This document shows positions 8,991-16,345 of a stretch of DNA of 64,000 bases, piece after piece. The position numbers and the translations under genes were made by a program. The notes beneath the pieces were generated by a model. It was given only the letters and a program-made list of their open reading frames with translations, had not been told where the DNA came from and did not search any database. Within the stretch, counting starts at the first letter, position 1; every line of letters begins with the position of its first letter. The stretch comes from JAXHTY01 sp034189225 (GTDB taxonomy: Bacteria; Desulfobacterota; Desulfobacteria; Desulfobacterales; Desulfosudaceae): NCBI GenBank assembly GCA_034189225.1, contig JAXHVL010000045.1, forward strand, positions 1-64,000, read 5' to 3'.

Positions 8991-9014
8991 CCCAAGTCAC
9001 GCGTGAATATACCT

Positions 9015-9443
9015 ATGTCTGATTCACCACCACGACACCGGCCGTTCTGGGTATGGGTGATTTCCCTGCTGTATCTGCTTACTGGAACCCTGGCCATTTT
9101 GTCCCTGTTTCGTTTCCTCGGCATGGAAGCCGCCGGTGATCAAGTGGCCGATGTGCTGGCGGTCAGACAACAGGCACTGGCCTGGAGCATGTTCGGGCTT
9201 ATTCCAGCGGCCAACCTGGCAGGGGGAATCCTGCTGTTCATGCTTCACCGCTGGGCGTTTTACGCTTTTGCCGCGGCCCTGGTGATGAACCTCCTCAATA
9301 TCCTGAGGTACCTCATCCTCGAGGCAAGCAGAGTGCAGATAACCTCCGGCAGCAGTGTTGTCGGCGTGCTGTTCGGGCTGGGCGTAATCACCGCCGTCTG
9401 TGTCTATACCTGGCGGCTCAGAAAAGACGGTATTCTCAGATAG
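9015..9443 (+). CDS. Small four-helix membrane protein of unknown function
   Basis: This 142-residue protein has about four transmembrane segments (near residues 9-32, 55-80, 86-108 and 115-135) and short polar ends. I see no motif that identifies a family. The ATG at 9015 is preferred over a TTG start at 8970, because that start lies inside the terminator hairpin of the preceding gene. No strong Shine-Dalgarno was found. It is convergent with the ATP synthase Fo cluster. Confidence 0.6.
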   Translation: MSDSPPRHRPFWVWVISLLYLLTGTLAILSLFRFLGMEAAGDQVADVLAVRQQALAWSMFGLIPAANLAGGILLFMLHRWAFYAFAAALVMNLLNILRYLILEASRVQITSGSSVVGVLFGLGVITAVCVYTWRLRKDGILR

Positions 9444-9457
9444 TTTCCGTTTCATCA

Positions 9458-9522
9458 TTCGTGCAGATTCGTGCCAATTCGTGGGAACAATAAGCCCACG
9501 AATTTTCACGAATTTTCACGAA
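9458..9522. repeat. Hairpin repeat built of ATTCGTG / CACGAAT units
   Basis: The left arm iterates ATTCGTG units with 3-nt spacers, and the right arm iterates CACGAATTTT units, separated by about 9 nt. It lies between the convergent membrane-protein gene and the last gene of the Fo cluster, so it could also serve as a two-way terminator. Its build is like the repeats at 5067 and 34528. Confidence 0.6.
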
Positions 9523-9567
9523 CGCACCATGCCCTGCGGCCTTCGCGGTTTTCCTGAAACAGCCGGG

Positions 9568-10182
9568 TCAGGAGGAAAGCCCGCGCTCCCCGGCCGATGC
9601 GATCTGGTCTACAAATGCGTTGAACATCCGGTCCCGGTCGTCGGTCTTCAATTCCAGGGGGAGTCGATCCGCGGCGATGGCCACAGCCTCGTCGATCAAC
9701 TCCTCCCGGAACGCCTGGCGGGCTTCCCGGAAGCGGCTGCTCGCCTTTTTTCTGGATTCGGCAATCATGTATTCACGCTGAGATTCGGCATCTTCGATGA
9801 TTTTTTGTTTAATCTGCTCACCTTCTTCGATAACGCGGGCCTTTATCCGTTGAATATGTCGGTCGCTTTCGGCAACCTGCAGTTCCGTTTCCCGGACCTC
9901 GGCCTTAACCGCGTCTTTTTTTTCCTCGAGGGTTTTGATTTCATCGGCCACATCAGTTTGTTTATGAGCCAGAAAATTTTTTATGGGGTCTTTGCCGACC
10001 CGGTAAAGCACAAATGCGAGGATTAAAAAATTGACCCACAACATCACATTGTCGTAAATTGGTCGCCAATCGTGGCCCGTTCCGGATTCTGAAGCAATCG
10101 CCGCTATCGCGCCGCCCAGTAACAGCACAAGGAAGGCACCTCCCACCAGAAAAACGTTTTTGGTCTTGCAGTCGGCCTTCAT
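9568..10182 (-). CDS. atpF: ATP synthase Fo subunit b
   Basis: This 204-residue protein has a hydrophobic N-terminal segment resembling a signal anchor (about residues 9-32). A second membrane helix follows (VMLWVNFLILAFVLYRVG, about 47-64), then a long charged coiled coil to residue 170. This is the two-helix b subunit common in Desulfobacterota. It forms the peripheral stalk linking Fo to F1. Its start overlaps the end of the b' gene by 4 bp, showing translational coupling. It is the last gene of the cluster: no delta, alpha, gamma, beta or epsilon gene follows, only convergent genes on the other strand. Confidence 0.85.
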   Translation of the reverse strand: MKADCKTKNVFLVGGAFLVLLLGGAIAAIASESGTGHDWRPIYDNVMLWVNFLILAFVLYRVGKDPIKNFLAHKQTDVADEIKTLEEKKDAVKAEVRETELQVAESDRHIQRIKARVIEEGEQIKQKIIEDAESQREYMIAESRKKASSRFREARQAFREELIDEAVAIAADRLPLELKTDDRDRMFNAFVDQIASAGERGLSS

Positions 10183-10649
10183 TTTATCGCAACTCCCCTG
10201 CCGAGTATGTGTTCCATAATTTCATTGGAAAGCCAGTCCGCATCCTTTTGAATATCTGCTTTCGCCTTCTCGAACTGGGCATTTACTTCCTGCTGTGCAT
10301 TTTCCCGAATTTCTGCAATCTCCTGTTTCGTGGCGTCCACGATTTCAGCAGCTTTTTTGTTGCCCAGAGATTCCAGTTCTTTTTTCTGGGTAAAGGCCTC
10401 TTTTTTTGCGGCTTCTTCCTTCGACCGCAATGTTTCGTTTAGCGTTTCCGCTTTTTCCCGATGGGAAGCGATGTCGGTGTTTATCTCATTAATGTATTCA
10501 TCCCGCCTCCGGATCGTGTCAAGCAAAGGCCGAAACATTATACGGTTTAAAACATACACAAGAAATAAAAATGAAATAAGCACCACCACCATGGTTTCGT
10601 TGATGGTGATGATGCCGTTTGTGGCAATAATTTCCATGTCACTATCCAC
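10179..10649 (-). CDS. atpF': ATP synthase Fo subunit b' (second b-type stalk subunit)
   Basis: This 156-residue protein has one N-terminal membrane helix (about residues 17-37, VVVLISFLFLVYVLNRIMF). A charged heptad-rich coiled coil runs to the C-terminus and includes the family segment RPLLDTIRRRDEYINE. Paired b and b' genes make a heterodimeric peripheral stalk. The gene lies 92 bp after the single-hairpin c gene, with a GC-rich hairpin in the gap, and overlaps atpF by 4 bp. Confidence 0.83.
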   Translation of the reverse strand: MDSDMEIIATNGIITINETMVVVLISFLFLVYVLNRIMFRPLLDTIRRRDEYINEINTDIASHREKAETLNETLRSKEEAAKKEAFTQKKELESLGNKKAAEIVDATKQEIAEIRENAQQEVNAQFEKAKADIQKDADWLSNEIMEHILGRGVAIK

Positions 10650-10677
10650 AGAGTTAAGCGTGTGCAGTAAATTCGGC

Positions 10678-10702
10678 CGGCGGGCAGGCGCAAGGCCCGC
10701 CG
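10678..10702 (-). promoter_or_regulatory. GC-rich intra-operon hairpin after the c-subunit gene
   Basis: CGGCGGGC (10678-10685) and GCCCGCCG (10695-10702) form a perfect 8-bp stem with a 9-nt loop, directly downstream of the single-hairpin c gene. In other organisms, stem-loops after atpE are thought to stabilise or segment the mRNA so that c is made in excess. A similar role here is inference. Confidence 0.45.
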
Positions 10703-10741
10703 CCGGGCGATATCCTCTTTTCTTCTCCCTATGTGGTTATG

Positions 10742-10990
10742 TTAAACCACAAACAGCAGCAGCAGCGCAACAACCAGTGAGTAAATACCGGTGGATTCGG
10801 AAACCGCCTGTCCCACAAGCATCGTTCTTGTCAGCAGACCTGCTTCCGATGGGTTTTTCCCGATTGCTTCACACGCTTTTGCCGCTGCCATTCCTTCGCC
10901 AACACCCGGGCCGATGGCGCCGAGGCCCATGGCAAGTCCTGCACCGAGAAGCGATGCCGCCTGAGTAATATCTGTTCCTTCGATTGCCAT
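10742..10990 (-). CDS. atpE: ATP synthase Fo subunit c, single hairpin, Na+-type with two carboxylates
   Basis: This 82-residue proteolipid has two membrane helices (about 8-34 and 54-80) joined by a polar loop (GKNP, residues 44-47). Helix 1 has Glu32 in GPGVGEG. Helix 2 has Glu65 in VGQAVSESTGIY, giving Val63, Glu65, Ser66, Thr67 and Tyr70, the Na+ ligand set known from Ilyobacter-type rotors. Having Glu rather than Gln at position 32 matches the two-carboxylate rotor described for Fusobacterium nucleatum. The Shine-Dalgarno AGGAGGT, five bases from the ATG, is much stronger than that of the adjacent four-hairpin gene. Na+ specificity is inferred from the motif. Confidence 0.92.
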   Translation of the reverse strand: MAIEGTDITQAASLLGAGLAMGLGAIGPGVGEGMAAAKACEAIGKNPSEAGLLTRTMLVGQAVSESTGIYSLVVALLLLFVV

Positions 10991-11060
10991 TTTTTACCTC
11001 CTAATCATATAGTTTGAAAAACAATACCGGATGGCCTTTACAGGAAACCATCATTCTTTT

Positions 11061-12035
11061 TTAAATTACGAAGATCAACACCAGCGATACCACCAGGGCG
11101 TAGATGCCGGTGGATTCGGCAACCGCCTGCCCTACAAGCATCGTCCGGGTGAGTTCTCCCGTAGCTCCACTGTTTCTTGCAATCCATGCCACCGCGTTTC
11201 GTGCGGTGAGGCCTTCGCCGATGCCCGGTCCTATGGCGCCGATTCCCATGCATAACCCGGCGCCGAGAAGCGCCATTGCGGCAGCGAGCGAATCCGAAGG
11301 CGGGACAACTTTAAATATAAGAATAAAACTTACCAGCAGGCCATAAATGGCGGTGGTCTGAGTAACGGCCTGGCCCAGCAGCATGATGTTGGTCACAGGG
11401 GTTGCTGTCTCAGGCTGTCTCGCAATGCCTTCGCAGCTGGTTTCCGCCACAAAGCCGCCGCCGAGGCCCGAACCGATTGCCCCGAACCCGGTAGCGAAAC
11501 CGGCGCCGAGGATGGCCGCCCAGGTGGGGGAGACCGGACGGTCGGAAAAATTGGTGAACATCAGAATAAATGACGTGACAAGGGCAAAAATCGCCGGTGT
11601 CTGGCATACGGCAGATCCGATCAGCATGTTAGTTGTCAGCCGCCCACTTACCGCCGGCTGACGTGACATGCCCAGGCATGAGGCCCCGCCCGGAAGGCCC
11701 GACCCCACACCGGAGCCGATGGCGCCCAGCCCCATGCACAGGCCGGCTGCCAGAAGAACGGAAGCGGTCAGGATAGAGTCAGCGGGAAAACCGCTGAACA
11801 GAAGGAGCATGGCCACTACAAGCGCAAAAATCGATGCAGACTCGGCAATGGCCTGCCCTACCAGCATATTTTTAAAAATATCGCCGGCCATGTTCGTGTT
11901 TCTTGATATTGCCGTATTGGCTTGAGCGGCTGTGTAGCCTTCTCCGATGGCGGCGCCGATCGCCCCGCAGCCCATTGCCAGGCCGCCGCCGGCAAACGCT
12001 GCAACATTAATCCATGTCTGAATATCGAGATCCAT
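11061..12035 (-). CDS. Four-hairpin fused c subunit of ATP synthase Fo (324 aa)
   Basis: This polypeptide consists of four tandem c-type hairpins of about 80 residues each (roughly 1-80, 81-160, 161-241 and 242-324), so eight membrane helices. Hairpin 1 has Glu32 and Glu65 (GEG, AESAS). Hairpin 4 has Glu274 and Glu307 (GEG, AESTGIY). Hairpin 2 has Ser112 and Gln145 (GSG, CQTP), and hairpin 3 has Gly193 and Gln226 (GGG, TQTT). The two inner hairpins therefore lack the essential carboxylate, leaving two ion sites in four hairpins. Its Shine-Dalgarno (AGGT, 11 bases upstream) is weak. It is followed by the single-hairpin c gene, so a mixed rotor as in Acetobacterium woodii is likely. Stoichiometry and function are inference. 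Confidence 0.9.
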   Translation of the reverse strand: MDLDIQTWINVAAFAGGGLAMGCGAIGAAIGEGYTAAQANTAISRNTNMAGDIFKNMLVGQAIAESASIFALVVAMLLLFSGFPADSILTASVLLAAGLCMGLGAIGSGVGSGLPGGASCLGMSRQPAVSGRLTTNMLIGSAVCQTPAIFALVTSFILMFTNFSDRPVSPTWAAILGAGFATGFGAIGSGLGGGFVAETSCEGIARQPETATPVTNIMLLGQAVTQTTAIYGLLVSFILIFKVVPPSDSLAAAMALLGAGLCMGIGAIGPGIGEGLTARNAVAWIARNSGATGELTRTMLVGQAVAESTGIYALVVSLVLIFVI

Positions 12036-12038
12036 AAT

Positions 12039-12713
12039 TTATTTAACCTGTACCGAAATATAGACGACTGTAAGCATTGTAAACACAAAGGCCTGAATGG
12101 TTCCGACGAACAGTCCGAAGAAAAAGCTGAGCAATGGCGGAAAAACCAGACTGTATGTCAGATGAGAGACAACGAGAATAATGATCGCCCCGCCCATTAT
12201 ATTGCCAAAAAGACGAAATGAGATGGAAACCACTTTGGCCAGCTCCCCGATAATGTTCAGCGGCAGCATGATGAAAAACGGCTCAAAGTATGCCGATGTA
12301 TAAGCCTTCAGCCCTTTTGCCCTGATGCCTGCATAATGGGCGATGACAAATCCCATTAATCCCAGGCTGAGAGGAGTGTTCAGGTCCTTTGTCGGTTCTT
12401 CAAGGTAGGGGAAAATACCCAATGAATCACAAAGCACCAGAAACATGAAAAGCGTGCAGATGAGCGGGGCGTAAACTTTTGCCAGCTTCTTGTCAAGGGC
12501 TTCTTCGGTCAGGCCATAAAGCTGGGTGACAAAAAGCTCGCCCACCACCTGCAATGGTCCCGGAACAATCCGCTTTTTGCGGGCGGCCATCACGCCGAAA
12601 ATGATCAGAAGGGTGATGACGATCCAGGTCATGGCAATGGCCTCCAGGTTGAAGGTCATCTCGTATCCGAAAACCGGGATGATTAATTGATGAATTCTGC
12701 CTAGTTCTTCCAT
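12039..12713 (-). CDS. atpB: ATP synthase Fo subunit a
   Basis: This 224-residue protein has five or six membrane helices. It carries the essential stator arginine in SISFRLFGNIMGG (about residues 163-175) and the C-terminal helix GTIQAFVFTMLTVVYIS, both diagnostic of subunit a. It forms the two ion half-channels facing the c rotor. It is the third gene of the Fo cluster, 10 bp after the AtpI-like gene and 3 bp before the four-hairpin c gene. At 224 residues it is at the short end for the family, the size seen in many Desulfobacterota. Confidence 0.92.
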   Translation of the reverse strand: MEELGRIHQLIIPVFGYEMTFNLEAIAMTWIVITLLIIFGVMAARKKRIVPGPLQVVGELFVTQLYGLTEEALDKKLAKVYAPLICTLFMFLVLCDSLGIFPYLEEPTKDLNTPLSLGLMGFVIAHYAGIRAKGLKAYTSAYFEPFFIMLPLNIIGELAKVVSISFRLFGNIMGGAIIILVVSHLTYSLVFPPLLSFFFGLFVGTIQAFVFTMLTVVYISVQVK

Positions 12714-12723
12714 AACGGACTTC

Positions 12724-13119
12724 CTATACCTGCCTTTGTCGTAAAGAAAAGATTAACTGCAATATGTGATCGGAGAGCAGCAGGAGCTGGACGGAAAAGA
12801 GCCCCACACACACCGATGCAAAATTAAACGTATCAACTTTTATGGCGATCACAAGCGGCACGGCCAGCAATGCATATCTGATGACGATCGACTTCATAGA
12901 GATAAAAACGCTTTTTTTGGGTGAACGCCCCAGCCGGCCGGGAATACTTTCTCCTATGAGGATAAAGTTGACGACGCTGAAAAGCGTTCCCAGTATCAGG
13001 CCTTTGCCCCATGGCACATGATCGGCCGCAATCATGAAAAAACATGCGACAATGGCCGTCATCAGCGCCCTGGAACAGTATTTTTTCTGAGCTTCTCTTA
13101 CCTTATTCATTTCGGTCAT
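12724..13119 (-). CDS. atpI: ATP synthase subunit I-like membrane protein
   Basis: This 131-residue protein has four predicted membrane helices and the small size and position of AtpI proteins (between an AtpZ-like gene and subunit a). AtpI-type proteins assist c-ring assembly and may help divalent cation supply. It overlaps the upstream gene by 17 bp. Identification rests on topology and context more than on conserved residues. If this is an N-type cluster, an AtpR-like protein is an alternative, although AtpR would carry a conserved membrane arginine and this was not matched to it. Confidence 0.65.
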   Translation of the reverse strand: MTEMNKVREAQKKYCSRALMTAIVACFFMIAADHVPWGKGLILGTLFSVVNFILIGESIPGRLGRSPKKSVFISMKSIVIRYALLAVPLVIAIKVDTFNFASVCVGLFSVQLLLLSDHILQLIFSLRQRQV

Positions 13120-13396
13120 TGTTGTTGTCCCCTGGTGGTTTAGGTTTCGATGACTCGTTTGTTATTTCCATAATCTGGCGGTAGATGACGTTGCCTCCGC
13201 CAATAACGCCCAATATGGTAAAAATTGCAACAAAAACTCCCGTCGTTCCCAGCCATTGGTCCAGGTAATAGCCTACGAAAAAACAGAAAATAATGGAACC
13301 CACCATTGTCAGTCCGATCTGCATGACAATATGCAGGTTTTCTATCCATTGTTTATTGTTTTTGTAATTAAACAAAGCTGTCTCGACCTTTTGCAT
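13103..13396 (-). CDS. AtpZ/AtpI-type F0F1 ATPase accessory protein
   Basis: This 97-residue protein has two membrane helices (about residues 24-46 and 54-74) with the family pattern GYYLDQWLGT and IFTILGVIGGG, typical of the F0F1-ATPase_gene1/AtpZ family. These proteins are encoded first in atp operons and are implicated in c-ring assembly or Mg2+ supply. A good sigma-70-like promoter lies directly upstream, so this is the first gene of the Fo operon. Confidence 0.75.
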   Translation of the reverse strand: MQKVETALFNYKNNKQWIENLHIVMQIGLTMVGSIIFCFFVGYYLDQWLGTTGVFVAIFTILGVIGGGNVIYRQIMEITNESSKPKPPGDNNNDRNE

Positions 13397-13405
13397 TATG
13401 TCACT

Positions 13406-13434
13406 GCTATAGTGGATTCTTTTGTGTTAGTCAA
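13406..13434 (-). promoter_or_regulatory. Sigma-70-like promoter of the Fo operon
   Basis: On the - strand, TTGACT (13429-13434) and TATAGC (13406-13411) are separated by exactly 17 bp and lie just upstream of the first Fo gene, whose ATG is at 13396. The leader would be very short. A truncated copy of repeat A ends about 10 bp upstream of the -35 box. Confidence 0.55.
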
Positions 13435-13444
13435 TACCAATTCC

Positions 13445-13495
13445 GACGGCTTCGTAAAAAGTCCAATAGCTGCGTTGCGATGCGTCTCTCGTCAT
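13445..13495. repeat. MITE-like repeat A, copy 2 (truncated, left end only)
   Basis: About 51 bp match the left end of repeat A (GACGGCTTCGTAAAAAGTC and the following CAATAGCTGCGTTGCGATGC), then similarity stops at GTCAT. No right end is present, so this is a decayed or partly deleted copy between the Fo promoter and the next operon's end. Confidence 0.8.
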
Positions 13496-13524
13496 ATAAC
13501 CTTCAGGTTTTTTACTGATTAATT

Positions 13525-14250
13525 TTATTGCAAATTGTCCGCCAGTGACGACACGATGCGGTCAATCATGCTGTCGCCGGGTTTTTTGGGCAGTGTGATG
13601 GTTAATACATCCGCGCTTTTATCTTTGTTCGCGCTTTTATCTTTGTTAATGTGCGCCGACAGCATTTCCGCCAAAAACGCCTGTCTTTCCGTGGGAAACG
13701 GCGAGGCCGTACGCATCATGGTATTTGAAAAAATGATCTGCACGGCGTCATCTCCCTCAGCGATGGCAATTTCAATCGGGCCGGCACCGGCCGGTCGGTC
13801 CTCTCCCGCCGGCGCCTGTTTCAGAATCCGATAGATCAGATTCTGAAGAAAAAAAGCGCTGGTATGAGCGCGGCAGGCATCACCCGGCGCAAGCCGGACC
13901 CCCGTGTTTTTGATGTCCGCATCCAGGCGGGCCAGCTGCATGATCGATTCCACGGCCTGGCGCACGTCCACTTCCGATGTCAATTCGTCCACGGTATGGG
14001 CAAAGGTGTTCATGCCGCGGGTGAGTTGATTGGCCCGTTCCACTTCCTCTATAATACTGGTGCTCAACGACTCCAGTTTTCCCGGTGCCAGGTCCTTGCC
14101 GGACTTGGCCAAAGCCGTCAGTTCTTCCATCAGGCCGAGGGTCTCTGAAATAATGGCCAGAATATTTTTCAGTTCATGGGAAATCAGGCGGTTGGTTTTG
14201 CTGAAGAATGTCAGTCCCTCCGCACAGGTAGTTGCCAATGCGTTTTCCAT
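13525..14250 (-). CDS. HisKA-type dimerisation protein with degenerate ATPase domain (phosphotransferase-like)
   Basis: This 241-residue soluble protein has a HisKA-like helix pair with a phospho-acceptor His in SHELKNILAIISETLG (about residues 24-40). A C-terminal domain has only a faint N-box (FFLQNLIYRILK) and no visible G boxes. It therefore probably cannot bind ATP as a kinase does and may be a Spo0B/ChpT-like phosphotransferase. It contains a small tandem duplication, NKDKSA repeated twice, about residues 202-213, mirrored in the DNA. It is the last gene of a regulator-kinase-regulator-HisKA operon, which fits a phosphorelay. Function is inferred. Confidence 0.6.
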   Translation of the reverse strand: MENALATTCAEGLTFFSKTNRLISHELKNILAIISETLGLMEELTALAKSGKDLAPGKLESLSTSIIEEVERANQLTRGMNTFAHTVDELTSEVDVRQAVESIMQLARLDADIKNTGVRLAPGDACRAHTSAFFLQNLIYRILKQAPAGEDRPAGAGPIEIAIAEGDDAVQIIFSNTMMRTASPFPTERQAFLAEMLSAHINKDKSANKDKSADVLTITLPKKPGDSMIDRIVSSLADNLQ

Positions 14251-14256
14251 AAGTGG

Positions 14257-14610
14257 TTAATTCCCCCTCAATTCAGTGATTTTATCAATCAGGGTATCGA
14301 TTTTAAAGGGTTTAATGATATAGCTGGACGCCTCCCGCGTTCCGGCCTTGTAGCTTTCTTCAGAGCCATGGCCGGTAACGAAGATGAACCTCATGGCAGG
14401 GGACTTGGCTTCGATCTCTTTTTTCAGTTCAATGCCGCTCATATGGGGCATCTTGACGTCCAGCACCGCGATATCGTAGAAGCCACTGGCGGATTTTTCC
14501 ATGGCCTCCTCGCACGTGGTGCACCAGTCTGCATCTATCCCTCTCATTGTCAGCCTTTCCGCTAGAGAGGAGACAAATTTTTTTTCATCGTCAACGAGCA
14601 GTATTTTCAC
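14257..14610 (-). CDS. Single-domain response regulator (receiver)
   Basis: This 117-residue stand-alone receiver has the acidic pair in LLVDDEKKF, the phospho-acceptor Asp in VLDVKMP, the Thr of FVTGHG and the Lys of IKPFKI. It has no output domain, so it most likely passes phosphate on or controls a partner protein. It overlaps the histidine kinase gene by 20 bp and precedes the HisKA-like gene by 6 bp. Confidence 0.88.
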   Translation of the reverse strand: MKILLVDDEKKFVSSLAERLTMRGIDADWCTTCEEAMEKSASGFYDIAVLDVKMPHMSGIELKKEIEAKSPAMRFIFVTGHGSEESYKAGTREASSYIIKPFKIDTLIDKITELRGN

Positions 14611-16345
14611 TTTGGATTTCCCCCTCGAATTGTATTGGTAAAATCACGGTAAAGGTGGTGCCTTTGCCGATTTTACTGCGAACGGAAATGTCGCCGTTGA
14701 GTTTCTGCAGTATGCCGTAAATGATGGACAATCCCAGGCCGGTGCCGCCTTCGGTGCTCTTGGTGGTAAAAAAGGGCTCGAATATTTTTTTCTGATCCTC
14801 GTGGGATATGCCGCAGCCGGTGTCTGAGATGCAGACAGCCACGTATTTCTGTTTTTTGGTTGAAGCGGTGATCTCGATGGTGCCATCCTTGTTCACCGCC
14901 TGAAAGGCATTGTTGATAAGGTTGAAAAAGACCTGCTGAAGGCTGCCGTAATCCGAATGAATAATGGGCAGGTTGTCGGGCATGTTCATGTTGATGGTGA
15001 TGTCCCGGTATTGGGCCTCCTTGCGGAAGAAGCTCAGGGTCTGATTAATGGTGGATTTCAGGTTGATGGCCTGAATGCTGGGCTTGAAGTGCCGGGCAAA
15101 TCCCAGCAGTTGTTTGGTGATCTCTCCGCACCGGGTGACCGACTCCATCACATCGTCAATGAGTTCCATGAGCCGCTGGTCTTCCTTGTATCCCTTTTTC
15201 AGGGTGAACATGTCCTTGATCAGCCCGGCGTTCTCGTTGATCACGGACAGGGGGTTGTTGATTTCATGGGCCACGCCAGCCGCCAGCCGACCGATGGAAA
15301 TAAGCCGGCTGGAGCCTTCCAGTCGCTCCATGGCCTTGAGCCTCGACTGATCCGCATCGTATATTTTGTTCACCATGAACGTTGATATGCACAGGATCAC
15401 AAAGAGCACGACCATGATGCTGACGGTGAAAAACCAGATCATCTCTTTCTGCAGAGAGTACCACCCCTTCATGATCTCCTTGCTTTTTTTGACCACCATG
15501 AAAATGTAAGGCGAGTTTTCGATATAGGCATAACCGATGAGCACGGGATTGCCCTGGGGGTCCTTGGCCTTGAACACCTGCGAGGTGGAAGAGTAAGGCG
15601 GTATGGGCAGGGCAACCTTGTCCAGAATATCTCCGTAATAACGGGAAGGGGTTTGAAGCAGTCCTTCCCGGTTTATAATAAATGCATCGCTTTTCTGGAT
15701 CATTTCCGTGGAGGTGATGATGCCGATGAATTTTTTCATGTCCAGGGTGGCCCGGAGAATATAAAAATCTCCGTCTTTCATGGGGGATTTAACAGCGATA
15801 ATCAGGTGGGGCAGCTGCCGATAGCCCAGGAAGACTTCACTGATATAGGACCCCCTTTCCTCGCAATTAATGAACCACTCGTGGTTGCTGTAGTTTTTGC
15901 CCTGCAGATTGAAAGGGCCGGTATAGCTGATTTGGTGGCCCGAGCTTTTTATCACCCCCAGATCCACGAAGCCGCCGAATCCCATCTTCAGGTTCCCAAG
16001 GATATAGGTGAGGCCCTTGTTGCTCTGCAGGTTGGAATAGTCCTCTTTCTGGACGATGTATTTCAATGCGTCCATGCGTTCTTCCAGAAAATATCTTATG
16101 GTGCGACGGGAATTCGATGTCAGTCGGAGGGTCCGTAAATGATTTTCATTCTGAATGGCTTCGTGGGAAAGCCTTGAATTCACGATCAGAAAGAACGTAA
16201 CCGGCACCGTGCAGACCACGGTGAGGAGAATAAAGGAGATAAACCATACTTTCCTGTAGTTAAACAGAAAGCGGTCGCTGGCATCCGAGCGCTTGACCAT
16301 AAGAAACTTGGGACGTATCAATGCCAGCAGGTTTTTGGCGATCAT
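14591..16345 (-). CDS. Membrane sensor histidine kinase with extracytoplasmic Cache-like domain
   Basis: This 584-residue kinase has membrane helices near residues 32-54 and 303-326 around a roughly 250-residue periplasmic sensor domain, probably of the Cache type by size and helix pattern. HisKA follows (LAAGVAHEINNPLSVINENA, about 355-374), then a complete ATPase domain with N box NLINNAFQAV, DTGCGI, FEPFFTTK and GGTGLGLS. No HAMP domain is obvious. Its start overlaps the upstream receiver gene by 4 bp and its end overlaps the downstream receiver by 20 bp. The ligand is unknown. Confidence 0.9.
   Translation of the reverse strand: MIAKNLLALIRPKFLMVKRSDASDRFLFNYRKVWFISFILLTVVCTVPVTFFLIVNSRLSHEAIQNENHLRTLRLTSNSRRTIRYFLEERMDALKYIVQKEDYSNLQSNKGLTYILGNLKMGFGGFVDLGVIKSSGHQISYTGPFNLQGKNYSNHEWFINCEERGSYISEVFLGYRQLPHLIIAVKSPMKDGDFYILRATLDMKKFIGIITSTEMIQKSDAFIINREGLLQTPSRYYGDILDKVALPIPPYSSTSQVFKAKDPQGNPVLIGYAYIENSPYIFMVVKKSKEIMKGWYSLQKEMIWFFTVSIMVVLFVILCISTFMVNKIYDADQSRLKAMERLEGSSRLISIGRLAAGVAHEINNPLSVINENAGLIKDMFTLKKGYKEDQRLMELIDDVMESVTRCGEITKQLLGFARHFKPSIQAINLKSTINQTLSFFRKEAQYRDITINMNMPDNLPIIHSDYGSLQQVFFNLINNAFQAVNKDGTIEITASTKKQKYVAVCISDTGCGISHEDQKKIFEPFFTTKSTEGGTGLGLSIIYGILQKLNGDISVRSKIGKGTTFTVILPIQFEGEIQSENTAR

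Noticed and set aside
8970..9014. TTG start at 8970 for the small membrane protein
   Set aside because: The added codons lie inside the terminator hairpin of the DASS gene and have no ribosome site. The ATG at 9015 is simpler.
7211..9124. A 637-codon open frame on the - strand across the DASS gene
   Set aside because: It lies antisense to a clear membrane transporter gene. Its translation is rich in His, Gly, Gln and Arg with no motif, as expected from a shadow frame in GC-rich coding DNA.
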